NCBI GenBank assembly: GCA_000169115.1
Contig: AAVV01000017.1
Location: 1 to 42,359 of the forward strand
Origin: a marine gamma proteobacterium HTCC2080
GTDB taxonomy: Bacteria > Pseudomonadota > Gammaproteobacteria > Pseudomonadales > Halieaceae
Direction: 5' to 3'
DNA length: 42,359 nt
Part shown: positions 36,400 to 42,359 of the stretch, piece by piece
Layout of the letters: each line of letters opens with the position of its first letter
Numbering within the stretch: position 1 is the stretch's first letter
The notes under the pieces: model-generated
What the model saw: only the letters and a program-made list of their open reading frames with translations
What the model was told of the DNA's origin: nothing
The model's database searches: none
Translations under genes and position numbers: made by a program

Positions 36400-37158
36400 T
36401 CACCACTGTAAACCCGGATAAGCGCGCTGCATAAACTGCATTTCAGCGAGTAAGAATCCGAGGTCATCCGTGTGAATCCCCTCCCTACCCCCTGTAACGT
36501 TCCCTTGGGCCTCGGGGATCACCAGGGTCGCCGCATGCAGTGTTTCGGTAACGGTATCAAGCCACTCTGAACGTAAACCCTCGGTATTCACTGCGATACC
36601 CGCCGCTATTAAGCCATCGAGCAATGCGTCGCACTCAAACATCTCGTCGGTATAAATCCAAAGCTGATCCAAGGCATCTTGGCAGCGCTCGTGACTCTCG
36701 GCAGTGCCATCCCCCAGACGCAACATCCAATCCCGACTGCGACGCAGGTGATAGCGACTCTCTTTCTCTGCCTTGGCCGCAATCGCCGCCAACTGGCTAT
36801 CCGCGCTCTTACACAGCGCCTGAGTGAAGGGTAGCGAGTAGGCATCATATAAAAACTGGCGACACAAGGTGAAGGCGAAGTCGCCCCGAGGAAGTTCACA
36901 AAGCAGCAGATTAGTAAAATCACGAACATCGCGCTGGTAAGCGAAGGTATTCTCAGTCACCTCTCCTCCCATGAGATCGGCCGCATATTGGTAAAACAAG
37001 CGCGCCCTTCCCACAAAATCAAGAGCAACATTGGAGAGTGCTATATCTTCCTCAAGAAAGGGGGCTCGGCTCATCCATTCGGACAAACGATGGCCCATAA
37101 TCAAAGCATCGTCTCCTAGTCGCACAACATAACGCGTCAGCGGATCATGCAACTTCAT
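36400..37158 (-). CDS. paaC: phenylacetyl-CoA 1,2-epoxidase structural subunit PaaC
   Basis: PaaC is the ferritin-like partner of PaaA without a functional metal site. The 252-residue sequence has typical segments ALDFVGRARLFYQYAA, ESRYHLRRSRDWMLRLGDGT and WLDTV. It starts inside the paaB stop (four-base ATGA overlap) and so is made in step with it. Confidence 0.94.
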   Translation of the reverse strand: MKLHDPLTRYVVRLGDDALIMGHRLSEWMSRAPFLEEDIALSNVALDFVGRARLFYQYAADLMGGEVTENTFAYQRDVRDFTNLLLCELPRGDFAFTLCRQFLYDAYSLPFTQALCKSADSQLAAIAAKAEKESRYHLRRSRDWMLRLGDGTAESHERCQDALDQLWIYTDEMFECDALLDGLIAAGIAVNTEGLRSEWLDTVTETLHAATLVIPEAQGNVTGGREGIHTDDLGFLLAEMQFMQRAYPGLQW

Positions 37159-37439
37159 AGACTGTCGATCCCCTCTGGTAGCTCATACATCGCAGCATGG
37201 CGATAAGGCTTATCATCTAAAGGGTCGTAAAAGCTGTCGCAATCGCTCTCTTGGGACGCCGTAATATCTCTTGAGGCGACCACCCAAATACTGATGCCTT
37301 CACCGCGACGCGTGTAAACATCCCGCGCATACTCGAGGGCTTGGTGAGGATCATCGGCGTGTAAGCTGCCAACATGCTTATGATCTAATCCGCGGCTTGA
37401 GCGAATGAATACCTCGTAAAGCTGAAGTTGCTCAGACAC
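37155..37439 (-). CDS. paaB: phenylacetyl-CoA 1,2-epoxidase subunit PaaB
   Basis: This is a small 94-residue subunit that bridges the PaaAC heterodimers. It shows the family pattern YEVFIRSSRGLDHKHVGSLHA, ALEYARDVYTRR and WVVAS. The start is GTG 37439, with a near-perfect TAAGGAGG site five bases ahead; this decides the start because no ATG is available. It lies ten bases behind paaA. Confidence 0.94.
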   Translation of the reverse strand: MSEQLQLYEVFIRSSRGLDHKHVGSLHADDPHQALEYARDVYTRRGEGISIWVVASRDITASQESDCDSFYDPLDDKPYRHAAMYELPEGIDSL

Positions 37440-37449
37440 CTATACCTCC

Positions 37450-38406
37450 TTATGCCACTTCCGCCGGAACAGCACGACGCTTGGCCTCATAGGCGGCCAT
37501 AGCTTCACGGACCCAGGCACCCTCTTTATGGGCACTTACATGATGCGCCAGACGCTGACGATTGCAGGGACCGTTGCCCGAGACAACCCGCTGAAATTCC
37601 TCCCAATCAATTGCACCGAAGTCGTAATGCTCCCGCTGCTCATTCCAAACAAGATCGGGGTCTGGAACTGCAAGCCCAATAGCCTGCGCCTGCTGCACCG
37701 CCTGATCAACAAATTGCTGGCGCAGCTCGTCGTTACTGCGACGTTTGATTTTCCATTTCATGGATTGGGCCGAGTGCGCAGACTCGGCATCATGGGGACC
37801 AAACATCATTAGAGAAGGCCACCACCAACGGTTCAAGGCGTCCTGCGCCATTTCACGCTGAAGCTCAGCACCCTGCATGAGGGTCATCATGATGTTGTAT
37901 CCCTGGCGTTGGTGAAAACTCTCCTCCTTGCAAATTTTGACCATGGCGCGGGCATAAGGTCCGTAGGATGTATTCTGCAGGGAGACCTGATTGACGATCG
38001 CTGCACTGTCGACGAGCCACCCGATGGCGCCAATGTCAGCCCAGGTGAGCGAAGGGTAATTAAAAATCGACGCGTATTTACTCGCGCCGGTGTGCAATCG
38101 ATCGATGAGTTCATCCCGAGTAATACCCAAAGTTTCAGCGGCGGCGTAGAGGTAAAGACCGTGCCCAGCTTCGTCTTGAACCTTGGCCATCAAAATAGCT
38201 TTACGCTCCAAGGTGGGGGCACGAGAAATCCAGTTCCCCTCGGGCTGCTCGCCAATCACCTCCGAGTGCGCATGCTGGGATATTTGACGAATCAAATTCT
38301 GACGATACTTTTCTGGCATCCAGTCTTTGGGCTCAACCTTTTCCTCGGCATCGACCCTAGATTGAAATTTCTGTTCATTACCTACCAAAGACATACGGTC
38401 TTTCAT
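37450..38406 (-). CDS. paaA: phenylacetyl-CoA 1,2-epoxidase catalytic subunit PaaA
   Basis: PaaA is the diiron catalytic subunit that converts phenylacetyl-CoA to its ring-1,2-epoxide. The 318-residue product has ferritin-like iron-binding motifs in [13 protein letters not shown] and [13 protein letters not shown], plus [23 protein letters not shown] at 38415 is in frame, but ATG 38406, preceded by TAGGTG, is preferred. It follows paaJ by 24 bases. Confidence 0.95.
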   Translation of the reverse strand: MKDRMSLVGNEQKFQSRVDAEEKVEPKDWMPEKYRQNLIRQISQHAHSEVIGEQPEGNWISRAPTLERKAILMAKVQDEAGHGLYLYAAAETLGITRDELIDRLHTGASKYASIFNYPSLTWADIGAIGWLVDSAAIVNQVSLQNTSYGPYARAMVKICKEESFHQRQGYNIMMTLMQGAELQREMAQDALNRWWWPSLMMFGPHDAESAHSAQSMKWKIKRRSNDELRQQFVDQAVQQAQAIGLAVPDPDLVWNEQREHYDFGAIDWEEFQRVVSGNGPCNRQRLAHHVSAHKEGAWVREAMAAYEAKRRAVPAEVA

Positions 38407-38430
38407 GCTAAACACCTACATTCTGTCGTT

Positions 38431-39636
38431 TTAAACACGTTCAATAATCAGGGCTATACCCTGTCCAACACCAATGCACATGGTGCACAAGGCGAAGCGT
38501 CCATTGCTGCGCTGTAACTGATAGGCCGCTGTGGTGACCAACCTCGCACCACTCATACCTAGGGGGTGCCCCAGCGCGATGGCACCACCATTGGGATTAA
38601 CGTGCTCAGCATCGTCGGCTAATCCTAGAGATCGGGTTACCGCCAGTGCCTGAGCCGCAAAAGCTTCATTGAGTTCGATTACATCCATATCTGCAAGCTT
38701 CAAACCAGCTTGGGCGAGCACCTTTAAAGTAGCCTCGTAAGGACCATGCCCCATAATTCGCGGTTCAAGACCTGAGGTCGCCATTGCCACAACACGGGCA
38801 AGGGGCTCCAGTCCCTGTGCCGATGCAGCGGCCTCAGACGCAAGCAGCAAGGCGCAGGCGCCATCGTTGACGCTAGAGGCATTACCCGCCGTTACCGTGC
38901 CGCCCTCTCGAAAAGGAGCCGGCAAGCTAGCCAAACGCTCTAATGACGTGTCCTTTCTAGGGCTTTCATCTAAGGTTACTTTCAGAGAATCGCCTTTACG
39001 CTGGGGAATCGATACCAATGTGATTTCCTCTCCCAGCCGCCCTTCATCTTGAGCTGCGACAGCCTTTTGTTGGGAGCGTAAGGCAAAGGCATCTTGATCT
39101 GCCCTCGATATTTCAAATTGTATAGCGAGATTCTCAGCCGTTTCAGGCATTGAGTCTGTGCCCCAGCGTTTTTTAAAGACCGGATTCACAAAGCGCCAAC
39201 CAATGGTTGTATCGTAGGTCTGCACGTTACGATCGAATGCTGAATTCGCTTTACTCGTTACATAGGGTGCACGACTCATTGACTCGACGCCGCCAGCGAT
39301 CGCCAAACTGACCTCGCCGCTCTTGATGGCGCGAGCCGCAGAACCCACAGCATCTAAGCCAGAACCGCACAAACGATTTAGCGTGACAGCAGGCACTTGC
39401 TCTGGCATGCCCGCTAACAGTGCACTCATGCGCCCCACATTTCTGTTGTCTTCTCCCGCCTGATTAGCGCAACCCATCCAAATGTCGTCAACCGCCAACC
39501 AATCAGTATTGGGATTACGTTTCATAAGCGCAGCGATAGGTATAGCGCCCAAGTCATCAGTACGGACAGCTGATAAACCACCGCCATAGCGCCCGATTGG
39601 AGTGCGGACAGCGTCACAAATATAGGCCTCAGTCAT
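38431..39636 (-). CDS. paaJ: 3-oxoadipyl-CoA / 3-oxo-5,6-dehydrosuberyl-CoA thiolase
   Basis: This is a thiolase of 401 residues that releases acetyl-CoA and succinyl-CoA-level products at the end of phenylacetate (or protocatechuate) breakdown. Active-site residues are C90 (LNRLCGSG), H357 (GHPLG) and C387 (CIGVGQG). RFVNPVFKKRWGTDSMPETAEN is characteristic of the PaaJ/PcaF group. The PaaJ name is given from context; PcaF cannot be separated by sequence here. ATG overlaps the paaI stop by eight bases. Confidence 0.92.
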   Translation of the reverse strand: MTEAYICDAVRTPIGRYGGGLSAVRTDDLGAIPIAALMKRNPNTDWLAVDDIWMGCANQAGEDNRNVGRMSALLAGMPEQVPAVTLNRLCGSGLDAVGSAARAIKSGEVSLAIAGGVESMSRAPYVTSKANSAFDRNVQTYDTTIGWRFVNPVFKKRWGTDSMPETAENLAIQFEISRADQDAFALRSQQKAVAAQDEGRLGEEITLVSIPQRKGDSLKVTLDESPRKDTSLERLASLPAPFREGGTVTAGNASSVNDGACALLLASEAAASAQGLEPLARVVAMATSGLEPRIMGHGPYEATLKVLAQAGLKLADMDVIELNEAFAAQALAVTRSLGLADDAEHVNPNGGAIALGHPLGMSGARLVTTAAYQLQRSNGRFALCTMCIGVGQGIALIIERV

Positions 39637-40090
39637 TAGCTACCTCTGCGGAATCTGGCCGAACAATTTCATCGCCAATCGTCGTAGAGTTACCACGAAA
39701 CTGCGCAATACAATCGCCCGCCTCGTTGGTCACTGTGACGTCGTAAATACCCGAGCGCTTACCCTGATGCACAACCAATGCCGTGGCCATTAACTGTTCA
39801 TCTAAATGTGCAGGCCTCAAAAAATCAATGCGAGCGCCCGACGCGACCGTGACAAGATTTCGGCTGTTGCAGGCATAAGCAAACGCACTGTCGGCCAATG
39901 TAAAAAGGAAGCCGCCATGGCATATACCGTGACCATTAACCATATCGCCATTTACCGTCATGACCATTTGGGCACTGCCCAGATCAACACTAACAAGCTC
40001 CATACCCAGCGCCTGACAAGCTCGATCACTTTGCCACATTGCTGCCGCGACGGCAGAGACTGTGACAGCTGCGCTAGCGTCGCTACTCAC
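39629..40090 (-). CDS. paaI: hotdog-fold acyl-CoA thioesterase PaaI
   Basis: This is a 153-residue thioesterase of the PaaI type that removes CoA from dead-end hydroxyphenylacetyl-CoA and related thioesters, protecting the CoA pool. The motif GHGICHGGFLFTLADSAFA has the nucleophilic-water acid D67. The start is GTG 40090, which overlaps the paaG stop (GTGA). Confidence 0.92.
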   Translation of the reverse strand: MSSDASAAVTVSAVAAAMWQSDRACQALGMELVSVDLGSAQMVMTVNGDMVNGHGICHGGFLFTLADSAFAYACNSRNLVTVASGARIDFLRPAHLDEQLMATALVVHQGKRSGIYDVTVTNEAGDCIAQFRGNSTTIGDEIVRPDSAEVAND

Positions 40091-40875
40091 TGGCCTTTGT
40101 ACTCCGGCTGCCGCTTCTCCAGAAAGGCCTTCACCCCTTCCGCATAGTCATCTGTAAACCCCGCAGTGCTCATCAAGGCTTTTTCAAGCTCCAGCTGCTC
40201 ATCAAGCGTGTTGGTCGTGGATGCCGAAAACGCTTGCTTGGTAAACGCAAAACCTCGAGTGGGTTGGGTAGCCAGGTGCTCCGCGAGGGTCATGACTGTA
40301 TCCATCAACTTGGCGTCTTCTATAACCTCCCAGATGAGCCCCCATTCCTTCGCTTGCTGGGCCGTAACTTTAGGCATGAGCATCGCCATACCCTTGGCGC
40401 GGGCCATACCGATCATTCTAGGAAGGTGCCAGCTTCCCCCCGAATCAGGTATCAGCCCCAGCATCGCAAAAGACTCAACGAACTTGGCCGATTCGGCAGC
40501 AAAGACCAAGTCACACGCTAGGGCCAAATTTGCCCCAGCGCCAGCGGCTACACCGTTCACAGCGCAAATGACCGGTTTTTCCATGCCGGTAATACGACGG
40601 ATAAGGGGATTATAAAATTGATCTACCGACTCACCCAGGTCAACACGCTCCCCGGGTGCCACGTTGCGGTCGTTTAAATCCTGTCCCGCGCAGAAACCTC
40701 GCCCGGCGCCAGTGATTACTACTGCCCGAATGGCACGATCATCTGCAGCAGCTTCTAAAACCTCCGCTACCTCGGCATGCATAGCTGCCGTAAAACTGTT
40801 TAGGCTTTCAGGTCTGTTCAATGTGAGACACGCCACACCGCGCGCCACTGCATATTTTATATGCTTATAGGGCAT
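40087..40875 (-). CDS. paaG: 1,2-epoxyphenylacetyl-CoA isomerase
   Basis: PaaG is a crotonase-fold enzyme that isomerises the ring epoxide to an oxepin and also shifts a later double bond. The 262-residue product has the oxyanion-hole segments GAGRGFCAGQDLND and NGVAAGAGANLAL and the family acid D144 in GLIPDSGGSW. It starts three bases after the paaZ stop. Confidence 0.94.
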   Translation of the reverse strand: MPYKHIKYAVARGVACLTLNRPESLNSFTAAMHAEVAEVLEAAADDRAIRAVVITGAGRGFCAGQDLNDRNVAPGERVDLGESVDQFYNPLIRRITGMEKPVICAVNGVAAGAGANLALACDLVFAAESAKFVESFAMLGLIPDSGGSWHLPRMIGMARAKGMAMLMPKVTAQQAKEWGLIWEVIEDAKLMDTVMTLAEHLATQPTRGFAFTKQAFSASTTNTLDEQLELEKALMSTAGFTDDYAEGVKAFLEKRQPEYKGQ

Positions 40876-40878
40876 CGC

Positions 40879-42359
40879 TCACGCCTCCAGCCGCTCAACC
40901 AAGGTGAGGATGTCGTACACCGCAACCGCGCCGCCGTTTTGATTAGTGACCTCAACAGCCCAAACAACGACGCCATTAGGTTTCTCGTCGCCCCGCTGCG
41001 CTTTTTTAATTTTGCGTTTAACCGTGAGCTTACATTGAATGGTCGTGCCCGCAGGCACTGGCTCAACAAAACGCAAGTTCTCGAGGCCATAATTTGCAAT
41101 AACCGGGCCTGGCGCCGGGTGTACGAACATGCCCGCCGCTGCAGAAATTACAAAGTAGCCGTGGGCAACCCGCTGACCAAAGAAAGAATCCTTCGCCGCG
41201 ATTTCATCGAAATGCGCATAAAAGTGGTCGCCACTGACACAGCCAAAGTTAACGATATCAGCCTCAGTTACGGTTCGGCGATGCGTCACCAATGTCTCGC
41301 CAATTTGTAGAGCTTCAAAATATTTTTTGAATGGATGAACGTCATCATGAATCTCTTTCGCACCGCGATGGTACTCACGAGTAATCGCCATCATTGTTGT
41401 AGGTGAACCTTGAATAGCCGTTCGCTGCATATAGTGCTTAATGGCTCTAGCGCCACCGAGCTCCTCTCCACCCCCCGCGCGCCCGGGCCCACCATGAATC
41501 AAATTGGCCAGCGGTGCACCGTGACCCGTTGACTCGCCGGCACAATCATTATTTATGATGAGCATTCGTCCATGCCAAGCTCCGGCACCCAAAACCATGG
41601 CCCTGGCCTCTTGGTCGTCTGCAGTAAATATAGAGCCAACCAGAGAGCCCTTGCCCATTCTTGCCAGCTCAACGGCCTCATCGAGTGAGTGATAAGGCAT
41701 CAGTGTTGCGACTGGACCAAATGCCTCAACACTGTGCACCGCCGATGACGTTAAAGGTTGATCGCATCGCAACAGCGTTGCCGGATAAAACGCTCCAGAG
41801 TTATGGGTTAACCCCGCAAGCGTCATATTTCTGTCGCCCCCCGCAATAATGGTGGCTTCTTCGCACAGCATCTCGACCTTCGCACCAACATCTCTCGCCT
41901 GGTCGGCACTAACCAAGGCGCCTAAACGCACCTGCTCCAGTGCGGGGTCTCCAGGAATTATCTTGGCAAGTCGGGATTTCAGTGCTTCCGAAACTTTCTC
42001 GATAAGTGTCTGTGGAACGATGATGCGCCGAATAGCCGTGCACTTCTGCCCCGCCTTTGCGGTCATCTCTCGCACCACCTCTTTTACAAACAGCTGAAAT
42101 TCCGGGTCCTCTTCGTTTACCGACTCACCCAGAATCGCACAATTCAATGAATCTGCCTCCATGGTAAAAGGCACGCTATTCGCCAGCAGAGTGGGATGAT
42201 TTTTCAGCGCCTGCCCGGTGTTTGCAGAACCGGTGAACGTGACCACATCTTGTTCGCTAAGCTGGTCCAACAAGTCACCGACACTGCCGCACACAAGCTG
42301 TATCGCTCCCTCGGGGAGCAAACCTATTCTATGATTTCTTCGACGACAGCCTTCGTTAA
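40879..42359 (-). CDS. paaZ: oxepin-CoA hydrolase / 3-oxo-5,6-dehydrosuberyl-CoA semialdehyde dehydrogenase PaaZ (5' part outside window; apparent frameshift)
   Basis: PaaZ opens the oxepin-CoA ring and oxidises the resulting semialdehyde. The window holds the second half of the aldehyde dehydrogenase domain ([21 protein letters not shown], catalytic Cys in [10 protein letters not shown], and [14 protein letters not shown]) and the complete C-terminal MaoC-type hydratase domain ([29 protein letters not shown]). The main frame reads [14 protein letters not shown] near 42322. Upstream bases continue the family sequence only in another phase ([11 protein letters not shown], then TAG 42324-42326), which points to one missing base at about 42325; with it the join would read like the E. 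coli [13 protein letters not shown]. The gene is therefore either broken or wrongly sequenced at that point. Confidence 0.85.
   Translation of the reverse strand, partial: NEGCRRRNHRIGLLPEGAIQLVCGSVGDLLDQLSEQDVVTFTGSANTGQALKNHPTLLANSVPFTMEADSLNCAILGESVNEEDPEFQLFVKEVVREMTAKAGQKCTAIRRIIVPQTLIEKVSEALKSRLAKIIPGDPALEQVRLGALVSADQARDVGAKVEMLCEEATIIAGGDRNMTLAGLTHNSGAFYPATLLRCDQPLTSSAVHSVEAFGPVATLMPYHSLDEAVELARMGKGSLVGSIFTADDQEARAMVLGAGAWHGRMLIINNDCAGESTGHGAPLANLIHGGPGRAGGGEELGGARAIKHYMQRTAIQGSPTTMMAITREYHRGAKEIHDDVHPFKKYFEALQIGETLVTHRRTVTEADIVNFGCVSGDHFYAHFDEIAAKDSFFGQRVAHGYFVISAAAGMFVHPAPGPVIANYGLENLRFVEPVPAGTTIQCKLTVKRKIKKAQRGDEKPNGVVVWAVEVTNQNGGAVAVYDILTLVERLEA

Noticed and set aside
36393-36467. 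68-base paaC/paaD overlap as evidence of an error or fusion
   Set aside because: A GTG with a good ribosome site at 36392 gives a normal PaaD without the overlap.
1-42359. CRISPR arrays, insertion sequences, prophage genes or rRNA
   Set aside because: No repeat-spacer pattern, transposase, integrase or rRNA-like sequence was seen on either strand.

Overview
The window looks like a chromosomal segment of a Gram-negative, probably aquatic, aerobic gammaproteobacterium. Support for this comes from lpxH (lipid A synthesis), a class I glnS, acnB, miaE, an outer-membrane TonB-dependent receptor, and a core gene order (tRNAs, folD, cysS, glnS, ppiB, lpxH, then acnB) that resembles the pseudomonad arrangement as I remember it. 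The placement is inference; no species is claimed. The sequence is densely coding and no gene-free gap exceeds 300 bases.

Layout. (1) 1-3.4 kb, plus strand: the 3' two thirds of a fused indolepyruvate ferredoxin oxidoreductase and an ELFV-family amino-acid dehydrogenase, closed by a hairpin terminator. Together they could deaminate an aromatic or branched-chain amino acid and turn the 2-oxo acid into an acyl-CoA. (2) 3.5-15.2 kb: mostly housekeeping. It holds a DUF4149 membrane protein, tRNA-Pro(UGG) and tRNA-His(GUG), folD, an MFS transporter sitting inside the block, cysS-glnS (minus), ppiB-lpxH (plus), a DUF1289 protein with miaE (minus), and acnB (plus). (3) 15.4-18.9 kb: a MarR/HpaR-like regulator divergent from an amidase gene that overlaps a short-chain-fatty-acid-type transporter. 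(4) 19.1-42.4 kb: one long co-directional minus-strand stretch of accessory catabolism.

Read in the direction of transcription (high to low coordinates), that stretch contains a phenylacetyl-CoA block: paaZ (cut by the window edge and apparently frameshifted), paaG, paaI, paaJ, paaA, paaB, paaC, paaD, paaE. A DUF485/ActP-type symporter pair, possibly a phenylacetate permease, follows. Next comes an aldehyde dehydrogenase leading straight into aauB-aauE-aauD-aauA, a tryptophan-tryptophylquinone (TTQ) aromatic amine dehydrogenase and its maturation proteins. Behind these are a monohaem c-type cytochrome, a dihaem c4-type cytochrome and an AraC regulator. The last group is a TonB-dependent receptor, a lipoprotein amidohydrolase, a Tat-type amidase and a class II histone-deacetylase-like deacylase.

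The genes fit one theme. The amine is oxidised in the periplasm to an arylacetaldehyde, with electrons passed to cytochromes c. The aldehyde becomes an arylacetate, and PaaABCDE/G/Z/J/I process it after CoA activation. The ligase paaK and the late steps paaF/paaH are not in the window. The receptor, amidohydrolase, amidase and deacylase genes could supply the amine by opening amide-linked precursors. This last link is inference from gene order only and is the part most likely to be undescribed. The other main points are the absence of a mauG-type TTQ maturase and a one-base frameshift signature in paaZ at the right edge.
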